A DNA stretch of 64,000 bases from Alphaproteobacteria bacterium (GCA_029289325.1 JARFTV010000014.1:1-64000); one strand, 5' to 3'; positions 55,142-64,000 are shown, counted from the first letter of the stretch. A program made the numbers and translations. The notes: generated by a model not told the origin, from the letters alone.

Positions 55142-55870
55142 TTGGCCTACACGATCGACGGAGAACACCGCCCCGGCCGCTGGCTGATCACCTGCGACCA
55201 TGCCTCGAACCGGGTGCCGGACTGGGTGGCGGGCGGCGACCTCGGCATCCCGGCCGAGGATATGGCGCGCCACATCGCCTGGGATGTGGGCGCTGCCGGC
55301 GTCGCCCTGGCGCTGGGACGACTTCTGGAAAGCCCGGTGATCCTGTCCGACTTCAGCCGACTGGTGATAGACCCCAACCGGGGCGAGGACGACCCGACGC
55401 TGGTGATGCAGCTTTATGATGGCACGATCATCCCGGCGAACCGGCATATCACGGCGGCAAGGGTGGAGGAGCGGCTTGACCGGCTATACCGGCCCTATCA
55501 CGCGGCCTATGCCCGCTTGGCCGCGCTCCGGCCCGACCGGGTGATCGTTGCCGTCCATTCCTTCACCCCCGCCCTTCGGGGCCGCGCGCCCCGGCCCTGG
55601 CATGTCGGCGTGCTTTACAGCCACCTCGACGAGCGCTTCTCGAAACCGCTGATCGGCCGGCTTCAGGCCGAGACGGACCTCTGCATCGGCGATAACGAAC
55701 CCTATTCCGGCCATCTGCCCGGTGATGCGATCGACCGTCACGCCTTGCGTCTGGGCCGACACAACACACTTATAGAGCTGCGGAACGACCTGATCGCCAC
55801 GCCCGCCGAACAGGAACACTGGGCGGCCCGGCTGGCTCCGATCCTGACCGAAGTGATGAAGGGCCTCTGA
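55142..55870 (+). CDS. N-formylglutamate amidohydrolase
   Basis: A 242-aa hydrolase of the FGase family. RWLITCDHASNRVPDW is the metal site at the N terminus; DFSRLVIDPNRGEDDPTLVM, IVAVHSFTPALRG and GDAIDRHALRLGRHNTLIEL follow. The family cleaves N-formylglutamate to glutamate and formate in histidine use. No ATG fits; the TTG at 55142 (MAYTIDGEHRPG) after gcaggacc is the likely start. No hut genes are adjacent. Confidence 0.87.
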   Translation: MAYTIDGEHRPGRWLITCDHASNRVPDWVAGGDLGIPAEDMARHIAWDVGAAGVALALGRLLESPVILSDFSRLVIDPNRGEDDPTLVMQLYDGTIIPANRHITAARVEERLDRLYRPYHAAYARLAALRPDRVIVAVHSFTPALRGRAPRPWHVGVLYSHLDERFSKPLIGRLQAETDLCIGDNEPYSGHLPGDAIDRHALRLGRHNTLIELRNDLIATPAEQEHWAARLAPILTEVMKGL

Positions 55871-55871
55871 C

Positions 55872-56186
55872 ATGGACGACCGGACCCGTCTGGAACTGGA
55901 AGCCGCCACCTTCCGCGCGCTGGTGCATCATCTGATGGAAAAGCGCCCGGATGTGCAGAACATCGACCTGATGAACCTTGGCGGGTTCTGCCGCAACTGC
56001 CTGTCGCGCTGGTATCAGGAAGCGGCTGCCGATCGGGGGGTGGACCTCACGAAGGATGCAGCGCGCGAGATCGTCTACGGGATGCCCTATGCCGACTGGG
56101 TTGCGCAGCACCAGACCGAGGCCGATGCCGGCAAACAGGCGGCCTTCCAGAAGGCCTTTGCCGAGAACGTCGGTAAGAAGGACTGA
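55872..56186 (+). CDS. DUF1244 family protein
   Basis: A 104-aa soluble protein. RALVHHLMEKRPDVQNIDLMN and LGGFCRNCLSRWYQEAA, with the CxxC pair, are the defining DUF1244 segments; GMPYADWVAQHQTEA ends the domain. The family has no known function. It begins one base after the amidohydrolase stop, an arrangement I recall as common in this order, and so shares its transcript. Confidence 0.88.
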   Translation: MDDRTRLELEAATFRALVHHLMEKRPDVQNIDLMNLGGFCRNCLSRWYQEAAADRGVDLTKDAAREIVYGMPYADWVAQHQTEADAGKQAAFQKAFAENVGKKD

Positions 56187-56228
56187 CGGCAGTCCTTTCC
56201 GTCGGCTGCGGTTCGGTCCTGCCACGGC

Positions 56229-56528
56229 CTAAAGGCCCAGCCAGCGCAGCGCCGCCACGATCACCACGCCCAGCAGCGCCGCTGCAACATCGCTGCGCAG
56301 CACAAGCGTCAGCCCCACGACCGCGCCAAGCGCGATCGCCTCGGCAAGCCCGCCCGCCTGCACCGCCAGCGCGGCGATCCCCGCCATGACCGCGAGAGGC
56401 GTCGCCCGCAGCGCCGCCTCCAGCCGGGCCGAGACGGGGATCATCCGCATCAGCGTGAACCCCGCCACCCGGCATAGGAACGCCGCCGCGGCCATGACCA
56501 GCAGGAGTATAGGGAAGCTCTCGGTCAC
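56229..56528 (-). CDS. azlD: AzlD-family branched-chain amino acid exporter subunit
   Basis: A 99-aa membrane protein of about four spans. VMAAAAFLCRVAGFTLMRMI and ATPLAVMAGIAALAVQAGG match AzlD. The start is GTG at 56528, overlapping the azlC stop (GTGA). It works with AzlC to export branched-chain amino acids or similar compounds. Confidence 0.87.
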   Translation of the reverse strand: MTESFPILLLVMAAAAFLCRVAGFTLMRMIPVSARLEAALRATPLAVMAGIAALAVQAGGLAEAIALGAVVGLTLVLRSDVAAALLGVVIVAALRWLGL

Positions 56529-57223
56529 TCCGCCCTCCGGTGCATCGCCGCCGCCACTGCACCCCCAGCAAGCCCGGCCCCGATCACCGCGGCTGCGGGA
56601 CCGATGACTCGCGCTATGATCAGCGCCGCGCCCGCACCCACCACCACCGGAACCAGATCCGCCCGTCTCCGCGTCATCGCGGCCATCATCGCCGCGGCAA
56701 AGCAGGCGAGCATCAGATCGAGGCCCAGCGCCTCGGGCCGGGGCAAGATGCTGACCGCCGCCGCCCCCAGCGCCGTGCCCGAAAGCCAGCCCAAAGCGAT
56801 GGGCGTGCCCGTCCCCGCCAGATAGGCGCGGTCCTCCTCGCCCTCACTGATCCGGCGCATGGTCAGTAGCCAGTTCGCATCGCCCAGCAGCAGAAGGCTG
56901 CCATAGGACCGCACCGGCCCCGCCGCCCAAAGCCAGGGCTGCAGCGCCGCCCCGAACAGAAGATAGCGCGCATTGATCACCAGGATCGCGGCGAAAAGCG
57001 CCAGCAGCGTCGCCTCTCCGGTCTGCAACAGGTTCACCGCCGCCAATTGGGCCGAACCGGAGTAGATCGCCGCGCTGGTCGCGACGGCCTTCGTCACCCC
57101 GAACCCGGCCTGCGCCGCGACCAGGCCGAAACCCAGCCCATAGGCGAAGATCGACAGGGCCAGCGGCACGCCGTCGCGCGCACCTCGGCGGAAACCGGCA
57201 AAGGTGAAGGGCGCGTGGCTCAT
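56525..57223 (-). CDS. azlC: AzlC-family branched-chain amino acid exporter subunit
   Basis: A 232-aa inner-membrane protein. RRGARDGVPLALSIFAYGLGFGLVA and AVATSAAIYSGSAQLAAVNLL are conserved AzlC segments, and NARYLLFGAALQPWL marks the middle. The start ATG at 57223 (MSHAPFTFAGF) is used; the 523-aa track ORF runs into the divergent paaX gene. It is first in azlCD. Confidence 0.9.
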   Translation of the reverse strand: MSHAPFTFAGFRRGARDGVPLALSIFAYGLGFGLVAAQAGFGVTKAVATSAAIYSGSAQLAAVNLLQTGEATLLALFAAILVINARYLLFGAALQPWLWAAGPVRSYGSLLLLGDANWLLTMRRISEGEEDRAYLAGTGTPIALGWLSGTALGAAAVSILPRPEALGLDLMLACFAAAMMAAMTRRRADLVPVVVGAGAALIIARVIGPAAAVIGAGLAGGAVAAAMHRRAE

Positions 57224-57361
57224 TCCCGGCCCTTTCCCGTGCCTGCAATCCCGTCGGCAAGGGTTAGGAGCCCGCATCGCCCCCGTCAACCGCTCCCCCC
57301 TTGCCGAACACCCTGCAATCAGCCTAGGCCTGCACCCGACCGCAGCGACCAGGACCCGGAC

Positions 57362-58189
57362 GTGCCGCAGGACCAGATCCAGACCATCACGCAGGAGCTG
57401 CGGCTGAACGCCGCCGCCTTCATCGTGACGATCTACGGCGATGTTGACGTGCCGCGTGGTGGCGAGCTCTGGACCGGGACGCTGATCGAGCTTTGCGCCG
57501 AGGTGGGGATCAGCGAATCCCTCGTCCGTACGGCCGTCTCGCGTCTGGTCGCAGCCGAACAGCTGGCCGGAGAGCGGATCGGTCGGCGCAGTTTTTACCG
57601 GCTGCGCTCCAGCGCCGAGAAGACCTTTATGGAGGCCGCCGATCTCCTTTACGGTCCCGACCGCCCGGCGAAAGGCTGGCAGATCCTGCATGACCCCGAT
57701 CTCCGGCCCGAGGACGCTCGGCGCCAGCGCATGGGCCATATGGGCGGTCCGGTCTTCATCCGGCCCGACCGGGGTCAACCCCTGCCCGCCGGCGCCATGG
57801 TATTCCACGCCGAGACGGTGACGACCGCCGAGCCCTTGGCCGGGTTCTGGGATCTCAGCGCCCTGCGGGAAGGCTATGACCATTTCATGGCCCTGTTCAG
57901 CGCAATCGACCCCAAGGCGCTGACCGACGCCCAGGCGCTGATCGCCCGCCTCCTCCTCGTTCATGCCTACCGGATGGTCCTTCTGCGCGACCCCCGCTTG
58001 CCGGCCGAGCACCTGCCGCCCGGCTGGAACGGGGCCGAGGCGCGGGCGCTGTTCCGGCGTCTCTACCTGGCGCTCACGCCCGCCGCGCAGCGCCACATCG
58101 CCGCCTGCTGTGAAGGCGGCGATGGCCTGCTTCCCGCCGAGACCCTCTCCACCGCCCGCCGCCTGATCGGCCTCGAGTCAGAAGGCTGA
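57362..58189 (+). CDS. paaX: Phenylacetate regulator, PaaX family
   Basis: A 275-aa repressor-type protein. The N-terminal winged helix is in ELCAEVGISESLVRTAVSRL and RRSFYRLRSSAEKTFMEA; the C-terminal effector part contains LLRDPRLPAEHLPPGWNG, a PaaX signature. In other bacteria PaaX senses phenylacetyl-CoA and releases paa promoters. The start is GTG at 57362 (MPQDQIQTITQEL) after accaggac; no ATG fits. It precedes the paa operon by 160 bases on the same strand. Confidence 0.88.
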   Translation: MPQDQIQTITQELRLNAAAFIVTIYGDVDVPRGGELWTGTLIELCAEVGISESLVRTAVSRLVAAEQLAGERIGRRSFYRLRSSAEKTFMEAADLLYGPDRPAKGWQILHDPDLRPEDARRQRMGHMGGPVFIRPDRGQPLPAGAMVFHAETVTTAEPLAGFWDLSALREGYDHFMALFSAIDPKALTDAQALIARLLLVHAYRMVLLRDPRLPAEHLPPGWNGAEARALFRRLYLALTPAAQRHIAACCEGGDGLLPAETLSTARRLIGLESEG

Positions 58190-58284
58190 TCCGGCAAGTG
58201 CCTGATCCGCAAGGCACTCGACCCTCGCCCCAAAACATTACATGACTTCCGAAAATTTTACTTCCACTGTGATGTTTCCCGCGC

Positions 58285-58307
58285 TATAGATTGACCGATC
58301 GGTCGGT
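58285..58307 (+). promoter_or_regulatory. paa operon promoter with TetR-type operator
   Basis: TATAGAT (58285) looks like a -10 box. Directly after it lies accgatcggtcggt (58294-58307), holding the perfect palindrome gaccgatcggtc (58293-58304). This near-symmetric ACCG...CGGT form is typical of TetR-family operators. It would cover the transcription start. Confidence 0.55.
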
Positions 58308-58349
58308 GAATGAGGAATCGCCGGCCTCAGCAGACAAACAGGAGGAAGG

Positions 58350-59555
58350 ATGCGCGACGCCTTCATTTGCGATGCGGTCAGGACGCCGGTGGGGCGTTAT
58401 GGCGGTGCTCTGGCACAGGTGCGTGCCGACGATCTTGCTGCCGAGCCGCTGAAGGCGCTTATGGCGCGGAACCCGAATGTGGACTGGTCGCAGGTCGATG
58501 ACCTGATCTACGGCTGCGCCAACCAGGCGGGCGAGGACAACCGCAACGTGGGCCGCATGGCCGTGCTTCTGGCCGGAATGCCCATCGGCGTGCCGGGGAC
58601 CACGGTGAACCGGCTTTGCGGGTCGGGCATGGATGCCGTCGGCATGGCCGCGCGGGCGATCAAGGCCGGGGACTGCGATTTCGTCATCGCGGGCGGCGTC
58701 GAAAGCATGAGCCGTGCGCCCTTCGTGATGCCCAAGGCCGAGACGGCGTTCTCGCGGTCGAACGCAGTCTATGACACCACCATCGGCTGGCGCTTCCCGA
58801 ACCCCGCGATGAAGAAGATCTACGGCACACATTCGATGCCGGAGACCGCGGACAATGTGGCGGCCGACTACAACATCAGCCGCGCCGATCAGGACGCCTT
58901 CGCGCTGCGCAGCCAGCAGCGTTGGGCCGCGGCGCAGGCTGCAGGCGTTTTCAAGGACGAGATCGTCCCGCTGGTGATCCCGCAGAAGAAGGGCGATGCG
59001 CTGGTCATCGACACCGACGAACACCCACGTCCCGGCACCACCTTGGAGCAGCTGGCAAAGCTGCGCGGCGTGAACGGGCCTGACCTGACGGTCACGGCAG
59101 GGAACGCCTCGGGCGTGAATGACGGGGCGGCCGCGCTGGCCATCCTGTCGGCCGAGGCCGCGGCGGCCCAGGGCCTGACGCCCAAGGCGCGGATCGTGGC
59201 GATGGCGGCGGCGGGGGTCGAGCCCCGGATCATGGGCGTCGGCCCGGCCCCGGCGGTACGCAAGGTGCTGGCCCGGGCCGGCATGACGCTGGACCAGATG
59301 GACGTCATCGAGCTGAACGAAGCCTTCGCCGCCCAGGCTTTGGCCGTCCTGCGCGACCTTGGCCTCCCGGATGACGCCGCGCATGTGAACGCGAACGGTG
59401 GAGCCATCGCGATGGGCCACCCGCTGGGCATGTCGGGTGCCCGGCTGATCACCACCGCGATGTACCAGCTGCACCGCACCGGCGGCCGCTATGCCCTTTG
59501 CACCATGTGCATCGGCGTCGGTCAGGGCATCGCTATCATCATTGAACGAGTCTGA
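58350..59555 (+). CDS. paaJ: 3-oxoadipyl-CoA thiolase
   Basis: A 401-aa thiolase that cuts 3-oxoadipyl-CoA to succinyl-CoA and acetyl-CoA (also called pcaF). [12 protein letters not shown] contains the nucleophilic Cys, [19 protein letters not shown] the His, and [16 protein letters not shown] the second Cys. It opens the paa operon after a strong aggaggaagg site. The choice between paaJ and pcaF is by context. Confidence 0.92.
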   Translation: MRDAFICDAVRTPVGRYGGALAQVRADDLAAEPLKALMARNPNVDWSQVDDLIYGCANQAGEDNRNVGRMAVLLAGMPIGVPGTTVNRLCGSGMDAVGMAARAIKAGDCDFVIAGGVESMSRAPFVMPKAETAFSRSNAVYDTTIGWRFPNPAMKKIYGTHSMPETADNVAADYNISRADQDAFALRSQQRWAAAQAAGVFKDEIVPLVIPQKKGDALVIDTDEHPRPGTTLEQLAKLRGVNGPDLTVTAGNASGVNDGAAALAILSAEAAAAQGLTPKARIVAMAAAGVEPRIMGVGPAPAVRKVLARAGMTLDQMDVIELNEAFAAQALAVLRDLGLPDDAAHVNANGGAIAMGHPLGMSGARLITTAMYQLHRTGGRYALCTMCIGVGQGIAIIIERV

Positions 59556-59569
59556 GGGAGGAACGACCC

Positions 59570-60571
59570 ATGTACGCACAATTGGTCAAGGCCGAAGGCG
59601 CCAAGTCCCGCGAGGAGATGTCGGAACAGGAACGCGCCTTCCAGGACCGCATCGACCGGGGCGAGAAGATCGAGCCCAAGGAATGGATGCCGGAAGGCTA
59701 CCGCAAGACGCTGATCCGCCAGATCGGCCAGCACGCGCACAGCGAAATCGTCGGCCAGCTGCCCGAGGGCAACTGGATCACCCGCGCGCCAACGCTGGAG
59801 CGGAAGGCTATCCTTCTGGCCAAGGTGCAGGACGAGGCAGGCCACGGTCTCTACCTCTACTCCGCCGCCGAGACGCTGGGCGTGAGCCGGGATGAACTGC
59901 TGGAGCTCCTCCACAATGGCAAGATGAAGTATTCGTCGATCTTCAACTATCCGACGCTGAACTGGGCCGACATCGGCACCGTCGGTTGGTTGGTCGATGG
60001 CGCGGCGATCATGAACCAGGTGCAGCTGCAGAAGACCAGCTATGGTCCCTACAGCCGCGCGATGATCCGCATCTGCAAGGAAGAGTCCTTCCACCAGCGT
60101 CAGGGTTACGACATCCTGATGAAGATGTGCCTGCAGGGCACCCCGGAACAGAAGGAAATGGCGCAGGATGCCATGAACCGCTTCTGGTATCCGGCGCTGA
60201 TGATGTTCGGCCCGTCGGACAAGGACTCGGTCCATTCCGCGCAGTCGATGCAGTGGAAGATCAAGATCAACACCAATGACGAGCTGCGGCAGAAGTTCGT
60301 CGACCAGACCGTTCCGCAGGCCGAATATCTGGGCCTGACGATCCCCGACCCGAACCTGAAGTGGAATGAGGAGAAGGGCGGCTACGACTTCTCCGAGCCC
60401 GATTGGAACGAGTTCTTCGAGGTCATCAACGGCAACGGCCCCTGCAACGCCGAGCGGATGGAAGCCCGCGTCACCGCCTGGGAAGACGGCGCATGGTTCC
60501 GCGACGGGCTGATGGCCCACGCGAAGAAGCAGGACGCCCGCCGCGCCGCCGCGCGCATGGCTGCCGAGTGA
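59570..60571 (+). CDS. paaA: 1,2-phenylacetyl-CoA epoxidase subunit PaaA
   Basis: A 333-aa catalytic subunit with a ferritin-like di-iron centre. [19 protein letters not shown] and [18 protein letters not shown] carry the paired ExxH ligands. It forms the epoxide of phenylacetyl-CoA with PaaC, B and E. It starts 14 bases after the thiolase with a gggaggaac site. Confidence 0.96.
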   Translation: MYAQLVKAEGAKSREEMSEQERAFQDRIDRGEKIEPKEWMPEGYRKTLIRQIGQHAHSEIVGQLPEGNWITRAPTLERKAILLAKVQDEAGHGLYLYSAAETLGVSRDELLELLHNGKMKYSSIFNYPTLNWADIGTVGWLVDGAAIMNQVQLQKTSYGPYSRAMIRICKEESFHQRQGYDILMKMCLQGTPEQKEMAQDAMNRFWYPALMMFGPSDKDSVHSAQSMQWKIKINTNDELRQKFVDQTVPQAEYLGLTIPDPNLKWNEEKGGYDFSEPDWNEFFEVINGNGPCNAERMEARVTAWEDGAWFRDGLMAHAKKQDARRAAARMAAE

Positions 60572-60630
60572 ATTGCCGGCGGGCCGCGCAGGCCCGCCCC
60601 ACCCCTTGACCCGAACCGGGAGGAATACCG

Positions 60631-60915
60631 ATGTCCAGCGAATGGCCCCTCTGGGAAGTCTTCATCCGCGGCCAGCATGGCCTGAACCACCGCCATGTCG
60701 GCAGCCTGCACGCGCCCGACGCCGAAATGGCGATCTGCCACGCCCGCGACGTCTACACGCGCCGCAACGAAGGCGTGTCGATCTGGGTCGTGAAGTCGAA
60801 CGAGATCACCGCCTCGGCCCCGTCCGAGAAGGGACCGCTGTTCGAGCCGTCGAACTCCAAGGTCTACCGTCACCCGACCTTCTTCGACATCCCGGCTAAA
60901 GTGGGGCATATGTGA
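60631..60915 (+). CDS. paaB: 1,2-phenylacetyl-CoA epoxidase subunit PaaB
   Basis: A 94-aa subunit: EWPLWEVFIRGQHGLNHRHVGS, ARDVYTRRNEGVSIWVV and SNSKVYRHPTFFDIPAKVGHM are all conserved. It has no cofactor site; PaaB links the catalytic subunits with the reductase. The stop overlaps the paaC start. Confidence 0.95.
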   Translation: MSSEWPLWEVFIRGQHGLNHRHVGSLHAPDAEMAICHARDVYTRRNEGVSIWVVKSNEITASAPSEKGPLFEPSNSKVYRHPTFFDIPAKVGHM

Positions 60916-61754
60916 TGCCCTCGCTGACCGATGTGATGACCGCCGATGCGGACCTGGCCAAGGCGGCCGGCATCCGCACGATGGCCGCCAAGGGCGCGGC
61001 CCCCGAGGATGCCTTCGTCGACTGGCTGTGCCGGATGGGCGACAACTGCCTGGTGCTCGGCCACCGCGTCTCGGAATGGTGCGGGCACAGCCCCGTGCTG
61101 GAGGAAGACATTGCCCTGGCCAACACCGCGCTTGACCTGATCGGGCAGACGCAGCTTTGGCTGGGTCTCGCAGGCGAGGTCGAGGGCAAGGGCCGCACGG
61201 CCGACAACCTCGCCTATCTGCGCGACGCGGCGCAGTTCCGCAACGTGCTGCTGGCAGAACGCCCGAACGGCGACTTCGGCCAGACGCTGATGCGCCAGTT
61301 CCTCTTCGACGCCTGGCACATGGAGATGCTGCGCGCGCTGCAATCCTCGTCGGACAAGCGCGTGGCCGAGATCGCGGCCAAAGCGGCGAAGGAAGTGGCC
61401 TACCATCTGGAACGCTCGGCCGATCTGGTGATCCGTCTGGGCGACGGGACCGAGGAAAGCCGCGCCCGGATGCAGAAGGCGCTGAACGTGCTGTGGCCCT
61501 ATACGGGCGAGCTGTTCCTCGGCGACGCCGTGGATCAGGGGATGACCGAGGCCGGGATCGCCCCCGCACCGGAAAGCCTGAAAGCCGCCTGGGACCGCAC
61601 CGTGGCCGAAGTGATGGTCGAGGCGACGCTGGACCTGCCGCAGGGCACCTTCCAGCACAAGGGCGGGAAGCAAGGTCGGCACACCGAGGCTTTGGGCTTC
61701 ATCCTGGCCGACATGCAGTTCCTGCAGCGCGCCTATCCAGGCGGCACCTGGTAA
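60915..61754 (+). CDS. paaC: 1,2-phenylacetyl-CoA epoxidase subunit PaaC
   Basis: A 279-aa structural partner of PaaA with the same helical fold but without a full di-iron site. MGDNCLVLGHRVSEWCGHSP, LEEDIALANTALDLIGQTQL, FLFDAWHMEML and GGKQGRHTEALGFILADMQF are typical. The ATG at 60915 overlaps the paaB stop (TGATG); GTG at 60912 is the track start. Confidence 0.94.
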   Translation: MPSLTDVMTADADLAKAAGIRTMAAKGAAPEDAFVDWLCRMGDNCLVLGHRVSEWCGHSPVLEEDIALANTALDLIGQTQLWLGLAGEVEGKGRTADNLAYLRDAAQFRNVLLAERPNGDFGQTLMRQFLFDAWHMEMLRALQSSSDKRVAEIAAKAAKEVAYHLERSADLVIRLGDGTEESRARMQKALNVLWPYTGELFLGDAVDQGMTEAGIAPAPESLKAAWDRTVAEVMVEATLDLPQGTFQHKGGKQGRHTEALGFILADMQFLQRAYPGGTW

Positions 61755-61757
61755 CCC

Positions 61758-62282
61758 ATGAGCAGCGCGGTGCTTCCCGATATCCAGATGGTCCGGCACT
61801 GGCTGTCCCAGGTGCCGGACCCGGAAATCCCGGTGATCAGCCTGACCGATCTGGGCATCATCCGGGACGTGGAATGGCAGGGTGACACCCTGGTCGTAAC
61901 GGTCACGCCCACCTATTCGGGCTGCCCCGCGACCACGGTGATCAACCTCGACATCGAGACCGCCCTGCGGGCCAAGGGAATCGAGAAACTGCGCCTGGAG
62001 CGTCAGCTCTCGCCCCCCTGGACCACCGACTGGATCACCGCCGAGGGGCGCGAGAAGCTGCGCGCCTACGGGATTGCTCCGCCGGTGGACGGCACCGCTG
62101 CCGACGGGCGGCTCGCTGGGCGGGTCGCGCGGCTGGCCGGAACGTCCAACCTGGTGATCGCCTGCCCGCGCTGCGGCTCGACCAAGACGGAAAAGGTCAG
62201 CCAGTTCGGTTCGACCCCCTGCAAGGCAAGTTACCGCTGCACCGACTGCCTGGAACCCTTCGACTATTTCAAATGCATCTGA
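61758..62282 (+). CDS. paaD: Phenylacetate pathway iron-sulfur assembly protein PaaD
   Basis: A 174-aa protein with an MIP18/DUF59 domain at the front (VPDPEIPVISLTDLGIIRDV, TPTYSGCPATTVI) and a C-terminal zinc-ribbon-like part (CPRCGSTKTEKVSQFGSTPC, CTDCLEPFDYFKCI). PaaD is thought to help assemble the iron centre of the epoxidase. It lies three bases after paaC. Confidence 0.94.
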   Translation: MSSAVLPDIQMVRHWLSQVPDPEIPVISLTDLGIIRDVEWQGDTLVVTVTPTYSGCPATTVINLDIETALRAKGIEKLRLERQLSPPWTTDWITAEGREKLRAYGIAPPVDGTAADGRLAGRVARLAGTSNLVIACPRCGSTKTEKVSQFGSTPCKASYRCTDCLEPFDYFKCI

Positions 62283-62304
62283 GGATGCACCCGACCGGGA
62301 GGAC

Positions 62305-63384
62305 ATGATGTCTCGCTTTCATTCGCTGAAGGTCACCGAGGTCCGCCGCGAAACCCGCGACGCCGTGGTTGTGACCCTCGCCCCGCGCGACGAGGACCGC
62401 GCGCTCTTCGACTTCACCCAAGGCCAGTATCTGACCTTCCGCCGCAGCTTTGACGGCGAGGAACTGCGCCGGTCCTATTCGATCTGCGCCGGAAAGCACG
62501 AGGGCGTGCTGAAGGTCGGGATCAAGCGCGTCGATGGCGGTACGTTCAGCACTTGGGCTAACGAGAACCTCGCCCCCGGTGACGAGATCGAGGCGATGCC
62601 CCCGATGGGCAAGTTCTTCACGCCGATCGACGCCTCTGCGGAAAAGCACTACCTCGGCTTCGCCGGTGGTTCGGGGATCACCCCGGTCCTGTCGATCATC
62701 AAGACCGTGCTGGCGGACGAACCCAACTCGCGCTTCACGCTGGTCTATGCCAACCGGGCGATCAACACGATCATGTTCCGCGAGGATCTCGAGGACCTGA
62801 AGAACACCTACCTCGGCCGCTTCTCGGTGATCCATGTGCTTGAGACCGAGGCGCAGGAGATCGACCTCTTCACTGGTCGCGTGGACGCGGACAAGATGAA
62901 GGCCCTCTTCACCGGCTGGATCGACCCGAAGTCGGTGGACACTGCCTTCATCTGCGGGCCCGAGCCGATGATGCTGGCCATCGCCGCCAGCCTTCGCGAC
63001 CACGGCCTGACCGACGCCCAGATCAAGTTCGAGCTTTTCGCTTCCAGCCAGCCGGGCCGCGCCAAGGCCAAGCCGGTCTCGAAGGCCGAGCTGAACGCAG
63101 GCAACTCCACCGCCGCGACGGTCACGCTGGACGGCACCACCCGCAGCTTCCAGATGCCGCGCCAAGGCCAAAGCATCCTGGATGCCGCAATCGAGAACGC
63201 GCTCGATGCTCCCTATTCCTGCAAGGCCGGCGTCTGCTCGACCTGCCGCTGCAAGGTGATCGAGGGCGAGGTGGAGATGCACACCAACCACGCGCTTGAG
63301 GATTACGAGGTGCGGGCCGGTTATGTCCTGTCCTGTCAAAGCTTCCCGCTGACCGACAAGGTCGTCGTCACCTTTGACGAGTGA
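62305..63384 (+). CDS. paaE: 1,2-phenylacetyl-CoA epoxidase reductase PaaE
   Basis: A 359-aa iron-sulfur flavoprotein. The FAD-binding part has RRSYSICAGKHEG, the NADPH-binding part GFAGGSGITPVLSIIK, and the C-terminal plant-type ferredoxin carries [2Fe-2S] ligands in YSCKAGVCSTCRCKV with a fourth Cys in LSCQSF. It supplies electrons to PaaA. Confidence 0.95.
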   Translation: MMSRFHSLKVTEVRRETRDAVVVTLAPRDEDRALFDFTQGQYLTFRRSFDGEELRRSYSICAGKHEGVLKVGIKRVDGGTFSTWANENLAPGDEIEAMPPMGKFFTPIDASAEKHYLGFAGGSGITPVLSIIKTVLADEPNSRFTLVYANRAINTIMFREDLEDLKNTYLGRFSVIHVLETEAQEIDLFTGRVDADKMKALFTGWIDPKSVDTAFICGPEPMMLAIAASLRDHGLTDAQIKFELFASSQPGRAKAKPVSKAELNAGNSTAATVTLDGTTRSFQMPRQGQSILDAAIENALDAPYSCKAGVCSTCRCKVIEGEVEMHTNHALEDYEVRAGYVLSCQSFPLTDKVVVTFDE

Positions 63385-63391
63385 GGTCCTG

Positions 63392-64000
63392 ATGTCCGAG
63401 ACGATGAACATCGATGACTACCTTGCCCAGGGCGGCGTCCTGACCTCTCCCGGCAACGTGCCCGCCCGTTATCGCGGAGAGTTGTTGCGGCTCATGGGGT
63501 CCTTCGTGGACAGCGAACTGGCGGCCTCGGCCGGGTTCGCCGGGTCGATCAACTTTGCGCCCGGCATCAAGGAGCGGATCGCCGCCAGCCGGATCACGCT
63601 GGAAAAGGCCGACCATGCCGAGCGTGTGCTGAACGTGATGGCGGATTTCGGCACCGATACGGCGCGCTATCAGCGCCAGCACGACTGGGCCGCGCGGCTG
63701 CCGCGTGAAGCAGACTTCGGCGCGACCCGCACGGGCGGCGACATGCGGCTGTCGGTGTTCCACTACCCGATCACCGGCTGGGCCGATGCGGTGGTGATGA
63801 ACGTCCTCATGGGCCTTGCGACCGGGGTTCAGATGACCGAACTCACCCGAATCTCCTATGCCCCCCTGGCCGAGGTCTTCCGCGAGATCGCTCCGCGCGA
63901 GGCCCGTCACGCGGCCCTCGGGATCGAGGGACTGGACCGTCTGGTCGCCACCGAGGATGGCAAGGCAGAAGCCAAGGCCGCCGTCGCCTACTGGCGTCCA
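63392..64000 (+). CDS. Additional PaaA/PaaC-like ferritin-fold protein (3'-truncated)
   Basis: A frame of 203 codons is open to the right edge and absent from the ORF track. It starts MSETMNIDDYLAQGGVLTSP seven bases after paaE. FVDSELAASAGFAGSINFAPG, ITLEKADHAERVLNVMADFG and EIAPREARHAALGIEGLD carry Glu and ExxH positions expected of the phenylacetic acid catabolic ferritin-like family. It is not a copy of PaaA or PaaC here. The end of the gene lies outside the window. Confidence 0.75.
   Translation, partial: MSETMNIDDYLAQGGVLTSPGNVPARYRGELLRLMGSFVDSELAASAGFAGSINFAPGIKERIAASRITLEKADHAERVLNVMADFGTDTARYQRQHDWAARLPREADFGATRTGGDMRLSVFHYPITGWADAVVMNVLMGLATGVQMTELTRISYAPLAEVFREIAPREARHAALGIEGLDRLVATEDGKAEAKAAVAYWRP

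Noticed and set aside
58197-58218. Hairpin agtgcct/aggcact after paaX
   Set aside because: It has a 7-bp stem with an 8-base loop and no T run. It may end paaX transcription weakly but is not strong enough to list as a terminator.

Overview
The window is high-GC DNA with densely packed genes and many ATGA/TGATG overlaps. Its gene content points to an alphaproteobacterium of the family Rhodobacteraceae (Rhodobacter, Cereibacter, Gemmobacter or Defluviimonas type). The strongest signs are the block ccoNOQP-ccoGHIS, a universal stress gene, fnrL and hemN with FNR boxes between them; a PBP5-like carboxypeptidase ending in a SPOR domain; and several family-typical small proteins and intergenic palindromes. 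I saw no tRNA, rRNA, CRISPR array, insertion sequence, prophage or integrase. This is chromosomal core and near-core DNA.

Layout. 1-13.4 kb: a truncated flavodoxin-fold reductase, cobalamin gene cbiB, two tandem glycosyltransferases, a truncated hemoglobin, a DUF1989-GcvT fusion, an EamA transporter, an unlisted 49-aa protein, an eptA-dgkA pair, a stress protein, a MATE pump with two thioesterases, and a MerR regulator. 13.4-25.4 kb: argE, two paralogous secreted proteins, an MFS and FAD-oxidoreductase pair, yceI, a hemF-lysE operon, a lipoprotein, an SDR lacking its catalytic lysine, rsmC, clpS and a HAD hydrolase. 25.6-28.2 kb: the carboxypeptidase and a fumarylacetoacetase-family hydrolase. 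28.2-40.5 kb: the microaerobic block, with assembly genes ccoGHIS, cbb3 oxidase ccoNOQP, a stress protein, phzF, fnrL and hemN. 40.5-47.5 kb: the yejABEF peptide importer with a glycosyltransferase attached. 47.6-57.2 kb: dapB, rbfA, truB, a nucleoside hydrolase, rplT-rpmI, pyk, N-formylglutamate amidohydrolase and azlCD. 57.4-64 kb: paaX, a thiolase and paaABCDE, followed by an additional PaaA/PaaC-like gene cut by the window end.

How the genes work together. FnrL should sense oxygen loss and act through TTGAY-N4-RTCAA boxes upstream of ccoN, ccoG, the stress gene and hemN. One set of genes would then switch on the high-affinity oxidase, its copper and heme maturation proteins, and oxygen-independent heme synthesis. 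hemF supplies the aerobic counterpart. In the paa operon, PaaABCE epoxidises phenylacetyl-CoA, PaaD helps assemble iron-sulfur centres, and the thiolase closes the pathway. EptA releases diacylglycerol and DgkA can recycle it.

The most interesting non-coding signal is a three-hairpin element of about 67 bases. It occurs three times (4331-4397, 13396-13462, 37255-37322), always downstream of a gene and in the same orientation to it. Base changes between copies preserve the stems. A second palindromic family, with 10-12-bp stems, occurs at three convergent gene ends. Two partial genes at the window edges and several short genes are missing from the ORF track and are added here.
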